Assembly: GCA_937929835.1 (NCBI GenBank)
Contig: CALFUU010000018.1
Span: forward strand, 1-61,930
DNA from: an uncultured Saprospiraceae bacterium
GTDB taxonomy: Bacteria; Bacteroidota; Bacteroidia; Chitinophagales; Saprospiraceae
DNA: 61,930 nt
Direction of reading: 5' to 3'
A program made the translations under genes and the position numbers. Below the pieces are notes generated by a model. It worked only from the letters and a program-made list of their open reading frames with translations. It did no database searches and had not been told where the DNA came from. Positions 38,266 to 47,310 of the stretch are shown here, piece after piece (position 1 is the first letter of the stretch; each line of letters opens with the position of its first letter).

Positions 38266-38665
38266 CACGCATTGCTTTGCTTTCTTCATTGCTTTTATCA
38301 TTGTGTCCTAGTAGATGAAGTAACCCGTGTACCATCACACGATGAAGCTCATTCACAAAAGACGCTTTATAATGTTTTGCATTTTCCTTGACACGATCTA
38401 TACTGATATAGATACAAGCCTCAAGAGGATCCTTATCCATTGGAAAAGTAATAATATCTGTATAATAATCGTGATTGAGGTATTGCTTATTTATCTCTAA
38501 GAGCTGATCATCATCGCAGAAGACATATTCAAGACTAGAAAGCTCTTCTTGATGTTGCTTGGCTACATCTATCAGCCAATTTCTCACAGCATCCTCGTCA
38601 GCTAGTACAAAACCAAAAGGTGGCTTTGCCTCAAAATGTATCGACTTATCTTGTTCCGATTCCAT
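38225..38665 (-). CDS. ybeY: endoribonuclease YbeY
   Basis: 146 residues, normal for YbeY. The zinc motif HGLLHLLGH (H-x3-H-x5-H) lies near residues 114-123, preceded by FVNELHRVMV and the DIITFPMD motif near residue 75. YbeY processes the 3' end of 16S rRNA and takes part in ribosome quality control. It starts 19 bases after the RsbW-like gene and its tail overlaps the start of the M14 gene, so the group is probably one transcript. Confidence 0.95.
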   Translation of the reverse strand: MESEQDKSIHFEAKPPFGFVLADEDAVRNWLIDVAKQHQEELSSLEYVFCDDDQLLEINKQYLNHDYYTDIITFPMDKDPLEACIYISIDRVKENAKHYKASFVNELHRVMVHGLLHLLGHNDKSNEESKAMRDAEDASLSLRTFI

Positions 38666-38684
38666 TCACCTCTACTGCACTCTA

Positions 38685-39092
38685 CTAAGCAATTTTGAAA
38701 TGCATCTGGACTGTGCGCCCACTATCTAAGAAATTAATCTGATCAGAAAGTTGTTTCATAATAAAAACACCACGACCACCGCAGCACTCTAGGTTATGAG
38801 GCAGGGTCGGATCAGGCACTTGATGCGGATTGAACCCTGAACCTTGATCTGTTATGGTTATAACAACTTCCTTTTGCTCTTCTACACAGTTGACACTAAC
38901 TGTTTTGCTTTCGTCATTCTGATTGCCGTGTATTATAGCGTTGTTGACTGCCTCGGTTAGGCTAATCAATATATTGTCATAAACTTCTTGAGTAAAATTT
39001 GCTCTCTTTCTCATAGATGAAACAAACTTTTCTATACACTGCACTTGGCAGGGGGTCGATTTTAATATTAACTCTAAAGCATCACTCATCAA
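38685..39092 (-). CDS. RsbW/SpoIIAB-like anti-sigma factor kinase (HATPase)
   Basis: 135 residues forming one GHKL ATPase domain: N box EAVNNAIIHGN (about residue 47-57), G1 box DQGSGF (about 86-91) and G2 box GGRGVFIMKQL (about 106-116). This small stand-alone type is the RsbW/SpoIIAB family, which phosphorylates an anti-sigma antagonist or binds a sigma factor. No STAS antagonist, PP2C phosphatase or sigma factor gene is nearby, so its partner is unknown. It sits between the DUF4175 gene (43-base gap) and ybeY. Confidence 0.88.
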   Translation of the reverse strand: MMSDALELILKSTPCQVQCIEKFVSSMRKRANFTQEVYDNILISLTEAVNNAIIHGNQNDESKTVSVNCVEEQKEVVITITDQGSGFNPHQVPDPTLPHNLECCGGRGVFIMKQLSDQINFLDSGRTVQMHFKIA

Positions 39093-39135
39093 GGGATAGA
39101 TTGATAGTAGATTAGAAAAAATGGGTAAAAATATC

Positions 39136-42100
39136 TTACTGTTCTTTTAGCGCCTTAAAGTACTCATCAACTAGCTGCTTATAAAATGGCCTCAGTGATG
39201 GAGATACTTTATTGTACATTTCTGTTTCTGCTTCCCGCTCTGCTAGATATTGCTTCAGTGCAGGGGGAAGTTCTTTTTTCGTGTCTTTTCCAGACTCAGC
39301 CTTCCGCTTCTCATCCTTGTCTCTTTGCTTATCAGCTTTCTCGGCTTCTAGTAGTCTTGTGAGTATATCTTGCTGACGTAGGAGCAACTGATTATCCAGC
39401 CTCTTGTTTACAAGATCGGTCTCCACCTTGTCCATCTGCTCTATTAATTCATTCAACTCTTCCGATGCGCCTTTTCCTTGCTCACCTCTCTCGTCTGCTA
39501 GTTGCTCTAGTGCCCTTCGTAATGCTGCTTGTCTAGCCGCCGCCTTAGCAAAGTCTTTTGCAGAGTTGCCGCCTTCTCCTTCTTGGCCTTCCTTACCCTT
39601 CTTGCCCTGCTTTTTGGCCATATCCTTCATCTGCTTATTGAGCCCTTCTTGACCTTGGGTGATTTTGTCCATAGGCACGTTCCCTGGCTTACCAGAGCCA
39701 CCTGGCTTATTACACATCTGACTACCAGACATCATCCCAGACATCTGTTGTTGCATTTGCTCCATCGACTCAGATAACATCAAGGCTAGATCATTGACGT
39801 TTTTCATTACGTGTCTCTGAGATACCATAGCATCCTCCAAGCCCTTCTTTCTTTGTGTAGTCTGAGAACAGTTTTCGCATTCCAGAGACGTCAGTGAATG
39901 CTCAAGATTCTCTTTGACCTCTGTAACTTTTTCTGTCACGAAACTTTCTATCTTATCATTTCTTTTCGCTAAGGCGACCAAGCTATCTCTGATCAATCCA
40001 AAATCATCTTTGAGCTTGTATTGTTCTGCAGTAATCTTAGTATAACGCGGTGTATACGTTTCTGTATCAGCTAAGTCATCATTCAGCGATTCTTGATCAA
40101 AGGACAACATCACAAGATTCTCTAGCAGTTGTCTTAAGGCTTGGATATCTTCCTCCATCTGATCCATCTCTCCTGATTCCATCGCTGCATCCATTGCACT
40201 CGCCATCTTCTTCATCTTTTGCGCAGCTTGCTTTTGCTTTTGAGAAGCACCTTGGCTATCACTCTGATCCATCTTTTCTTTACTCTGCTCCATATCCTCT
40301 TGGATATCATCCATCTGCTCCTCGTTGTCTTCTCCTAAGTCTTTAGGTCTTTCTAGCTCTTCATTTTTCTCTTCAGTCTCCTTCATCTTCTTTTCCAACT
40401 CCTCCATTTCTTCATTGAGCTCCTCTTGCTCCTTCTTCATGTCCTCCGTCGGTGTTTCCGTCTCTTCTGTCTTCTCAGCCAACTCTTCTTGCTTCTCAGC
40501 TAGCTCTTCTAGCTTCTCCATTATATCCTCCATCTCCTTCTCGACTTCTAGATTCTTGAAAAGTTCCATCAAGCGATCCATTTCCATCTCCATCTCCTCT
40601 TCGTTCATCTTCATCTCCTCCATTTGCTCGAGCATCTCATCTTTGTTAAGCTCCTCCATCAGCTCTTGGATTTTCTCCATCATCTCTTCCATCTCGTTAT
40701 CCATCACTTCTTCAAACATCTCCTGCATCTTCTCTTGCTTCTCTAGGATATCTTCTTTTCGCTCAGAAAACTCTTCTTGATTTTTGAGATTTTCTTCAAA
40801 CTTTTCTTTTGCGGCTTTCATCTGCTCTTGCAACTCCCGTTGTCGTTCCAGCAGTTTTTCTAACTCCTTCTTGTCTTCCCACGATGGCTCCTGCTTCTGC
40901 AACATTTTTTCTCTCAATTTCTTGAGTTGCTCTTGGATTTTTTTGGATTCATCAAGGGCCTCTTCTAGCTTGTTTTTTATCTCCTCTTCATTAGCATCTT
41001 CTTGCTCCTCAAACTCTTCTTGTGTCGGCTTTTCAAATTCCATTACCGAGGTCTTAGCAGACTTAGATCCATTGACACCGTCATTATCTTTGACCTCAAA
41101 GAAGTAACTAACTTTTTCTCCCGGCTTCAACTCTAGAGTACTGATGTCGAAAGTGTAATCATACTGTGTCTCTCTGCCTTTAGGATTTTTCAACAACTCA
41201 GAATTAGTCGTCTGAGCGCCATTGGCTTTGGTGATTGTATGGTTAAATGTCAAGGCTGTCAACCCATAGTCATCAGAAGCACTACCTACGAAATAAACCA
41301 AAGTGGTCTCTGTGCTGTCCACAAAACTCTCCACGCCTATCGTCGGATGCTTATCCGGAATAACGTTCAGTGTGTAACCAATAGAATCTGGTTGCGGCAG
41401 ATAGCTGTTGGAGATATATACTTTGTACTGATCATTCTTCTTGATACGCTTAGATGCTCTGAAGCCTTGATCAGATCTTCTTTCCGTTTCTATCAACTTA
41501 CTAGAAGAATTGAATCTCATATTGACTGCCTCTGTATTTTCGGCTACAAAATTCCAAGTGATGGTCGTCCCTTCTGGAATCGTCACGTCGCCCACATTAG
41601 ACAAACTTTCATCTCTCCTGCCTGTATACCCTGGATAATCAAGCCCTAAAGTAAACTCTGCCAAATTAGGTTTGAGCAATACATTGACTTCGTGGTCTTT
41701 GGATTTTACTGGGCCAGAGAAAAAATGAAACGGCACATCCTTCTGCACATTTTTGAATGTATAGCTAAAGGTGTTGTTGTCTTGCTTCTTCATCCTATAC
41801 TGGAAGTCATCTACATCGATAAAGACTTCATCGGGAAGAGATTCTCCTGAAACCTCTGCCGTTACTGTAAGGTCATCGTATTGGACAACCTTAAGGTCAG
41901 CGTTTGCTACCTGAAAATGAAAAGGTGCCGCTCTTTCGAACTCCCTTCCATTATTGATAATCCTATGCGTCGGCTCAGTGATCAAGCTCGGTGCCGCGAG
42001 AAGTAGCACCAACAAAATCATCGCTGGAGGCAAGGCGTATTTTAGATACTTTTTATTCTTACCGAGATCAATTGCGGATCTGAATGGAACCAACTTAATA

Positions 42101-42507
42101 TCTTCTGTCTTCTGGTTGATACTCGCCATCACGAGGTCTGAGGCATTTCCGCCCGCCTGCTTTTTAAGCTGAAGGACATTCAGCAATTTATCCTCTACAG
42201 AACCGAAATGACTACCGATAATCTTAGCTGCTTGCTCGTGAGAGATCTGACGACCTAAGCTAAAATATTGCATCAACGGGACCAGTACCCAATAACCTAT
42301 CGCAAGCAACGAAGTGCCAATAAAACCGTAAAACAAGAGCTTCCTGCCACCTTTATCAAAGTAGAAATTATGCTCTAACAAATTGAAGATGATAAAAAGT
42401 GCAAGGAGGGCCCCAGCAGTGTAGAGAAAACCTCTGATTATCTGATTGAGGTAGTATTTTCTTGTAAATCGATCTAGTTTCTGGATTAATTGATCGTAAT
42501 TACTCAT
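39136..42507 (-). CDS. DUF4175-like membrane protein with very long coiled coil
   Basis: 1123 residues. There are three N-terminal membrane segments (about 22-44, 57-78, 157-175), then an extracytoplasmic beta-rich region (about 190-490, with LDYPGYTGRRDE and EVKDNDGVNGS). A highly charged Glu/Lys/Met-rich coiled coil runs over about 500-740, followed by more helical segments with a Gly/Met-rich part (QQQMSGMMSGSQMC) and a Lys/Glu-rich tail. The layout fits DUF4175 proteins of unknown function seen in Bacteroidota and alphaproteobacteria. It is the first gene of the run leading to the RsbW-like kinase and YbeY. Confidence 0.85.
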   Translation of the reverse strand: MSNYDQLIQKLDRFTRKYYLNQIIRGFLYTAGALLALFIIFNLLEHNFYFDKGGRKLLFYGFIGTSLLAIGYWVLVPLMQYFSLGRQISHEQAAKIIGSHFGSVEDKLLNVLQLKKQAGGNASDLVMASINQKTEDIKLVPFRSAIDLGKNKKYLKYALPPAMILLVLLLAAPSLITEPTHRIINNGREFERAAPFHFQVANADLKVVQYDDLTVTAEVSGESLPDEVFIDVDDFQYRMKKQDNNTFSYTFKNVQKDVPFHFFSGPVKSKDHEVNVLLKPNLAEFTLGLDYPGYTGRRDESLSNVGDVTIPEGTTITWNFVAENTEAVNMRFNSSSKLIETERRSDQGFRASKRIKKNDQYKVYISNSYLPQPDSIGYTLNVIPDKHPTIGVESFVDSTETTLVYFVGSASDDYGLTALTFNHTITKANGAQTTNSELLKNPKGRETQYDYTFDISTLELKPGEKVSYFFEVKDNDGVNGSKSAKTSVMEFEKPTQEEFEEQEDANEEEIKNKLEEALDESKKIQEQLKKLREKMLQKQEPSWEDKKELEKLLERQRELQEQMKAAKEKFEENLKNQEEFSERKEDILEKQEKMQEMFEEVMDNEMEEMMEKIQELMEELNKDEMLEQMEEMKMNEEEMEMEMDRLMELFKNLEVEKEMEDIMEKLEELAEKQEELAEKTEETETPTEDMKKEQEELNEEMEELEKKMKETEEKNEELERPKDLGEDNEEQMDDIQEDMEQSKEKMDQSDSQGASQKQKQAAQKMKKMASAMDAAMESGEMDQMEEDIQALRQLLENLVMLSFDQESLNDDLADTETYTPRYTKITAEQYKLKDDFGLIRDSLVALAKRNDKIESFVTEKVTEVKENLEHSLTSLECENCSQTTQRKKGLEDAMVSQRHVMKNVNDLALMLSESMEQMQQQMSGMMSGSQMCNKPGGSGKPGNVPMDKITQGQEGLNKQMKDMAKKQGKKGKEGQEGEGGNSAKDFAKAAARQAALRRALEQLADERGEQGKGASEELNELIEQMDKVETDLVNKRLDNQLLLRQQDILTRLLEAEKADKQRDKDEKRKAESGKDTKKELPPALKQYLAEREAETEMYNKVSPSLRPFYKQLVDEYFKALKEQ

Positions 42508-42837
42508 ATATGATAGACCGTAGTCACGGTTTTTATAGCTTTTGTAGGCAAAATAGCCCGAGGTGGCTTGTTAAGGGATGATTTTGGTATTGTTTATAAC
42601 CGTAAATACCCCTAAAAGATTCCACGCATTCAATAAAGCTTACAATTTATTAATATGACGGATAAGGTGCAATTTATAAGCTATTAATCTGACCCCTAAT
42701 TCCCTAGTAATCAAGGATATAGTCTTGACAAGGACGGAATTCTAATCCATCAAAAAGTTAAGTACTCACAACCCCTAATAGCTGACAAAATGCCTTGGAC
42801 GTCTAAGAGGCTTTCTAAGTACCTTTACCTACGAGAA
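42508..42837. other. divergent intergenic region
   Basis: 330 bases between the minus-strand DUF4175 gene and the plus-strand TPR gene, so promoters for both should lie here. No exact TAnnTTTG box is seen in either direction. Nothing else is recognised. Confidence 0.5.
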
Positions 42838-44343
42838 ATGAAAAGGTATAAACGACTAGGATGGCTCATTGTGGTGACAATATTGTCCCAGTCCGCAATA
42901 GGCACCTGTCAAGAATACCTTTTTGACTATTCGCCCCGTGTCAAAGAAGTCTATAGGGACATCATCGATCTGAGAGTCACCAGTGCACACGCTAAGCTCC
43001 AAGCCTATAGTCAACAAGAGCCTTACAATCTGGCTTATCTCCATATGGAAAGCTATCTGCATTTCTTTCAGTTGTTTATCTCCGAAGAATACCCGCTCTT
43101 CAGCACTTATAAAGACAAAAAAAACAAGATCCTCAAAGGTCTAGATCAACTTGGAGACAAGGACCCATATAAGCGTTATGCCATAGCTGAGGTCAAGCTG
43201 CAATCAGCACTCATAAGAGCCAAATTTGACGAAGTGATCGGTGGCTCTCGAGAAATGTATGCGGCCTACAAACTCCTCAAAGACAATCAAGAACAACATC
43301 CAGATTTCATCTACAACAAAAAGAGTCTGAGCATCATCCACTCGATGATAGAGACCATCTCCTTTCCGGGTATACTGAAGAAAATACTAGGTATAGAAGG
43401 CTCTCTGGATACAGGCCTCCAAGAAATAGAAGCACTCATAGCTTGGTCTCAGGCCAATCCTGACTTTATCTTTCAAGAAGAAATAGATGCCATCTACCTC
43501 TATATCTTGGCCTATCTGGCCAATGACCAATCCCGCGTGGAAGCGTATTTGCCACAGGCTCGGTTCCAGCCTTCTCAAAGTGCACTCTCTACTTTTATGG
43601 TGAGCAAATTCCAGCAGCGCGCAGGGCACAATGAAGCTGCCCTAAGCACCTTAAGAAACAGACCGAACGCTGACGATCAAGAAGCCTTTCCTTATCTAGA
43701 CTTGCAAGAAGGCATATGCTTGCTACGCAAAGGGGATGCAATTGCGGGCCATCACATAGAGGCATTTTTGTCCACCTTCAAAGGCAGACACTACATCAAG
43801 GAAGCACATCAAAAATTGGCCTGGTCGGCTCTACTGTTTGACAAAGATCTCGCTGATTACAAACAGCATATGTCTAAGGTAGAGTCCTCTGGATACCTTG
43901 TTGTGGATGCCGACATACAAGCCTGGCGTGAGGCCAAGCAATCTCAGACACCTGATCCGCTGCTCCTGAGAGCAAGATTACTCTATGATGGTGGGTACTA
44001 CCACCAAGCGATGACCTTGCTCGTAAGAGAGGGGTATCGCTACAAGGGAGATCAACAAGACAACCTTGAGTATCAATATAGGCTAGGCAGAATTTTCCAA
44101 GCGCTTAAAAATTATCCCGAAGCCATCCTTTACTACAACGCCACAATGACTCAAGACAAAAAAGGGAACACCTATTATGCGTGCAATGCTGCCCTACAGA
44201 TAGGTCTCATACACGAGGAGCAAGGCCAATGGAACAAAGCCAAAAAATATTTTGAATTGTGTCTGGAAATGAAGCCAAATACTTATCAGAGAAGTCTACA
44301 TCAAAAAGCCAAGTCTGGCCTGCAAAGAATTAAGGCAAAGTAG
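42838..44343 (+). CDS. secreted TPR-repeat protein
   Basis: 501 residues from the ATG at 42838. This start gives a clean signal peptide (MKRYKRLGWLIVVTILSQSA); an in-frame ATG at 42790 would add 16 residues ahead of it. The remainder is helical, with tetratricopeptide-like repeats clearest at the C-terminus (LEYQYRLGRIFQALKNYPEA, ALQIGLIHEEQGQWNKAKKY, FELCLEMKPNTY). The TPRs suggest a protein-protein scaffold in the periplasm. No catalytic motif and no specific family recognised. Confidence 0.8.
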   Translation: MKRYKRLGWLIVVTILSQSAIGTCQEYLFDYSPRVKEVYRDIIDLRVTSAHAKLQAYSQQEPYNLAYLHMESYLHFFQLFISEEYPLFSTYKDKKNKILKGLDQLGDKDPYKRYAIAEVKLQSALIRAKFDEVIGGSREMYAAYKLLKDNQEQHPDFIYNKKSLSIIHSMIETISFPGILKKILGIEGSLDTGLQEIEALIAWSQANPDFIFQEEIDAIYLYILAYLANDQSRVEAYLPQARFQPSQSALSTFMVSKFQQRAGHNEAALSTLRNRPNADDQEAFPYLDLQEGICLLRKGDAIAGHHIEAFLSTFKGRHYIKEAHQKLAWSALLFDKDLADYKQHMSKVESSGYLVVDADIQAWREAKQSQTPDPLLLRARLLYDGGYYHQAMTLLVREGYRYKGDQQDNLEYQYRLGRIFQALKNYPEAILYYNATMTQDKKGNTYYACNAALQIGLIHEEQGQWNKAKKYFELCLEMKPNTYQRSLHQKAKSGLQRIKAK

Positions 44344-44450
44344 ACCGCGCTTCTGCAACAAACTAAAATTTTCTATGAGGCACAAAGCCTTGGCCAACAA
44401 GACAACTGTTGCGCTGTGTGTCTATAGAAACAGAAGGTCTATAAATAGAT

Positions 44451-44476
44451 AGGTCCTCGAACTTTTTCGAGGACCT
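44451..44476. terminator. perfect 11-bp hairpin after the TPR gene
   Basis: AGGTCCTCGAA pairs exactly with TTCGAGGACCT around loop CTTT. It lies about 107 bases after the TPR stop. There is no downstream T-run (TATCATTAAC follows), so it is either a weak terminator or another kind of RNA element. Confidence 0.5.
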
Positions 44477-44610
44477 TATCATTAACACCCTTAATATTGA
44501 GAATTTAATTCTTTATATTTTTAATTTCTTGTTGTTCTTGTTACGGTTTCAAAAGTAGATATAAACTGAGGTTAAGTCACACATCTGAAGGGTCTAACAG
44601 CCGTTCTGAC

Positions 44611-44644
44611 AGGTACTAAGCGATAGGTACTATTTTAAGTACTT
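44611..44644. repeat. three spaced AGGTACT-like motifs
   Basis: AGGTACT occurs at 44611-44617 and 44625-44631, and the palindrome AAGTACTT at 44637-44644, with 13-14 base spacing. They lie about 55-90 bases before the acyltransferase start. A regulator binding site is possible but unproven. Confidence 0.3.
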
Positions 44645-44697
44645 GGCGTAGGGGGATTTTTTGAGTGTCGGATATATTACTTTTACGCTGCACGAAT

Positions 44698-45780
44698 ATG
44701 AAGCCAACAACCAGATCTAAAACCCGATTCAAATCAATAGATGCTCTACGCGGGATAGCCGCACTGCTCGTCTTACTCTTGCACGTCAGTCAGGTATTTC
44801 TTCAATCAAAAAAAATTGCTGCGACGGGTGTAGGGATGCTAGACTTCATCAAAGTGATAGATTTGGGACGGATAGGGATAACCATATTTTTTATCATCAG
44901 TGGCTTTGTTATCTGCAAGAGTTTTAACTCCAAGGAGAAAGAACTCAAGTCTTTTGTGATCAAAAGATTTTTTAGACTCTATCCGCTTTTTTGGTTTTCG
45001 CTGATCGTAGGTGCTTTTGTGCTTTGGCCAATAGGTAAGCAGCATTTAGACCTTGGCATCCTTGCGGGTAATGCCACGATGATACCAGCGTTTTTGGGGC
45101 AGCCTTTTGTGATCGGATTGTACTGGACGCTTGAGACAGAATTGCTGTTTTATATATTGATGAGTGCACTCTATTTCTTTGGCGTACTGAGGAACTCTAC
45201 CGTCATCCTCGGTCTGACCTTATTATGCTATGCGGCCCTAGTTATCTTTATGTTTGTACCAGCAATCCAGCCTAGCCTCCCCCACTGGATGGCGACACCT
45301 TATCATCTATCCTTGATGTTGCTCGGTGTCTCTATGCGCTATGCCTTTGAGGAGAGAGAAGATGAGGCTCGGCTGAGTCGTCGGCGCATCGCTACACTGC
45401 ATTTGCTGCTGCTCCTGGCCATTCCATTTTACATAATTGCCTCTTATCTACTGCGTGGGATAGACGCCAACTTACCTGATGCTATAGCCTACCTTATCGG
45501 CATCAGTATTTTTGTTATTGGACTGAAAGCGTTGAGGTCAGCACCGAGCTATTTGGTTTACCTCGGGACCATCAGTTACTCGATCTACTTGTTGCATCCT
45601 ATTGTCTTTACACTTGTCAGAAAAGCTGTGCTCCAGGTGCCTGCACTCTATGGTTTGCATATCAGCTTCTACCTTGCAATCTGTACAGTTCTTACTATAA
45701 TTTTCTCAGCACTGACTTATAAGTTTATAGAAGCTCCAGCGAATGCAATTGGCAAGAAATTGGCCCAGAAAAATACCTGA
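44698..45780 (+). CDS. acyltransferase 3 family membrane protein
   Basis: 360 residues from ATG at 44698, giving the conserved start KSIDALRGIAALLVLLLHV; a GTG at 44665 would add 11 residues. About ten membrane segments are seen. Family marks include the His of LLLHV, DLGRIGITIFFIISGFVI and KRFFRLYPLFWF, and near the end YLGTISYSIYLLHPIVF. Such enzymes (OafA/NodX-like) transfer acyl groups to surface sugars. The acceptor is unknown and no glycan cluster is adjacent. Confidence 0.92.
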   Translation: MKPTTRSKTRFKSIDALRGIAALLVLLLHVSQVFLQSKKIAATGVGMLDFIKVIDLGRIGITIFFIISGFVICKSFNSKEKELKSFVIKRFFRLYPLFWFSLIVGAFVLWPIGKQHLDLGILAGNATMIPAFLGQPFVIGLYWTLETELLFYILMSALYFFGVLRNSTVILGLTLLCYAALVIFMFVPAIQPSLPHWMATPYHLSLMLLGVSMRYAFEEREDEARLSRRRIATLHLLLLLAIPFYIIASYLLRGIDANLPDAIAYLIGISIFVIGLKALRSAPSYLVYLGTISYSIYLLHPIVFTLVRKAVLQVPALYGLHISFYLAICTVLTIIFSALTYKFIEAPANAIGKKLAQKNT

Positions 45781-45924
45781 TTAGAATTACTTAGAAATCT
45801 ATTTAACCTAAAGCCATTTCGCCATAAAAACCTTCTTTATATATCAGCCTTGTAGAGAAACATCTTGTTCTATTGATCTATAATTCGTTCAAGGATTCCA
45901 AGAGTAGACATTATCGAGAAAACC

Positions 45925-46395
45925 CTACAATCTAAACTTTATCGGTAGTGTGTATTGTACAGAAACAGGTTGGCCTCTTTGCATTCCAGGAGTCCACCGC
46001 TCAGGCAAGTCATTCATCTGCATAACGACAGCTACCGCAGCCTCTCCACAGCCCGACCCGGGATCTCTTTTTAATTTTGGTTCTGTAATCAACCCCGTAC
46101 GATCAACTGTAAATGTGACTACAGCAGTGCCCTCGACTTTATTTTTCTTTGCCTCTTCAGGATACTCGAGGTGCTTGTAGATAAACTGTAACATTTTTCC
46201 GTCTGCACACTTCTTCTTATCTCCTTCGCTGTCAGAGCTATTCTCGCAACCAGGAAATCTTGGCATTTTCTCCACAACCTTAAGGGTCTCTTTAGATTTT
46301 TCGGACAATACAGGTGAAGACGGTTTGTCTTGTGCATAGCCATTGATAGAGAACCCGAATAAGCCAATAAGTAAAATAAGTAGATGGTTTTTCAT
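45925..46395 (-). CDS. secreted TonB C-terminal domain protein
   Basis: 156 residues. The signal peptide MKNHLLILLIGLFGFSINGYAQ looks cleavable. A short linker with the PRFPGCENS/KKKCADGK Cys pair precedes a TonB C-terminal domain (about 70-156: LEYPEEAKKNKVEGTAVVTF, WTPGMQRGQPVSVQYTLPI). Classical TonB has a membrane anchor and a proline-rich spanning segment; both are missing, so this is a periplasmic TonB-C protein of the kind common in Bacteroidota and may not transduce energy. Single gene with its own leader. Confidence 0.88.
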   Translation of the reverse strand: MKNHLLILLIGLFGFSINGYAQDKPSSPVLSEKSKETLKVVEKMPRFPGCENSSDSEGDKKKCADGKMLQFIYKHLEYPEEAKKNKVEGTAVVTFTVDRTGLITEPKLKRDPGSGCGEAAVAVVMQMNDLPERWTPGMQRGQPVSVQYTLPIKFRL

Positions 46396-46571
46396 ATTTA
46401 AAGTTGCTTTATTGATTGAATACTTTAGGTACTAAACCTACTTGGTTATGAAGATAGTTCTTTCATAGCAAATAGCCCTAAAGTACTCTTGAAACTAAGG
46501 TGCTAGCAAAATACGTTGGCTTAGAAAGGAGACCTTTGACTTTGGTCACCCAACATCTTCCACCTAGACAC

Positions 46572-46604
46572 AAAAAAAAGGGTACACATTTCTGCATACC
46601 CTTT
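46572..46604 (-). terminator. intrinsic terminator of the OmpH-like gene
   Basis: On the minus strand AAAGGGTA pairs with TACCCTTT around a loop of about 12 bases, and a T-run of eight follows. It lies about 23 bases past the stop of the gene at 46627. Confidence 0.8.
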
Positions 46605-46626
46605 CATTATCTCTTAGAGGTTGTTG

Positions 46627-47133
46627 TTACAACTTTGCTTTTACGAGTGACATCACATCTTCTGACTCACTTGCGTGCAAGATAGTACCTGCATTGGAGT
46701 CAAAGATCATGGTGTATCCATTCTCCTTACCTACGGCTTCTATCGCTGCTTTCACTTTATCCATAATAGGTTGGAGTACTTGTTCTCTTTTCTTCATTAT
46801 CTTTTCCTGGACTTCTAGTTCGTAGGCCTGAATTTTTTGCTGTTCCTTAGATAGCTCAGCTTCTTTTTGCTGCATTTGCACTTGAGATAATGTCCCCTCT
46901 TGGGCTTGCTTAGAATACGTTTGGATCTTAGCATCTAGGTCTTTGACCATTTTCTCTCCAGAGGCAATGAGGTCCTTCTGAAAATTTTCTAGTTGAAGAT
47001 CTGCCGAGGCTACTTCTGGCAACTCAGATAACAATTGAGAGGAATTGAGATAGCCGAATTTTTGGGCATTCATTGCTACTGAAGACAGCAAAATTGCTGC
47101 TAGCAAAAGGATTTTGGTATTTGATAAATTCAT
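46627..47133 (-). CDS. OmpH/Skp-family periplasmic chaperone
   Basis: 168 residues. The signal peptide (KILLLAAILLSSVAMNA) is followed by the OmpH/Skp layout: an N-terminal strand KFGYLNSSQLLSELPE, a long coiled-coil hairpin (about 45-125, rich in Gln/Lys/Glu) and the C-terminal strand KENGYTMIFDSNAG. Skp-type chaperones escort unfolded outer-membrane proteins across the periplasm. With SprA and a TonB-dependent receptor in the window, clients are plentiful. It has its own promoter box and terminator. Confidence 0.9.
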   Translation of the reverse strand: MNLSNTKILLLAAILLSSVAMNAQKFGYLNSSQLLSELPEVASADLQLENFQKDLIASGEKMVKDLDAKIQTYSKQAQEGTLSQVQMQQKEAELSKEQQKIQAYELEVQEKIMKKREQVLQPIMDKVKAAIEAVGKENGYTMIFDSNAGTILHASESEDVMSLVKAKL

Positions 47134-47198
47134 ATCCGTTTTTTCTTATTTGGTGTGTTGATAATCGATCACTCGCACTACCGACGTGTAAAGTCTCG

Positions 47199-47206
47199 CA
47201 AATGTA
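47199..47206 (-). promoter_or_regulatory. -7 promoter box of the OmpH-like gene
   Basis: On the minus strand TACATTTG fits TAnnTTTG, about 66 bases before the ATG at 47133. A matching TTTG -33 box is not evident. Confidence 0.4.
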
Positions 47207-47310
47207 GCGTTCTGGCTCAGAACTACCGATAATTTAACCTAAGATTAATGCTTTAAAAATCGTATTGTTAATAATATCATATAACCAGAAGATTAGGCTC
47301 TGCGGCGACT

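Larger units (their letters stand above)
44344..44697. other. intergenic region with hairpin and short repeats
   Basis: 354 bases between the TPR and acyltransferase genes. It holds a perfect 11-bp hairpin (44451-44476) and three spaced AGGTACT/AAGTACT motifs (44611-44644), described separately. No small gene is convincing. Confidence 0.6.

Noticed and set aside
40325-40780. Plus-strand Ser-rich frame of 151 codons
   Set aside because: Antisense shadow of the Glu/Lys/Met-rich coiled coil of the DUF4175-like gene; Ser richness is expected from that codon use.
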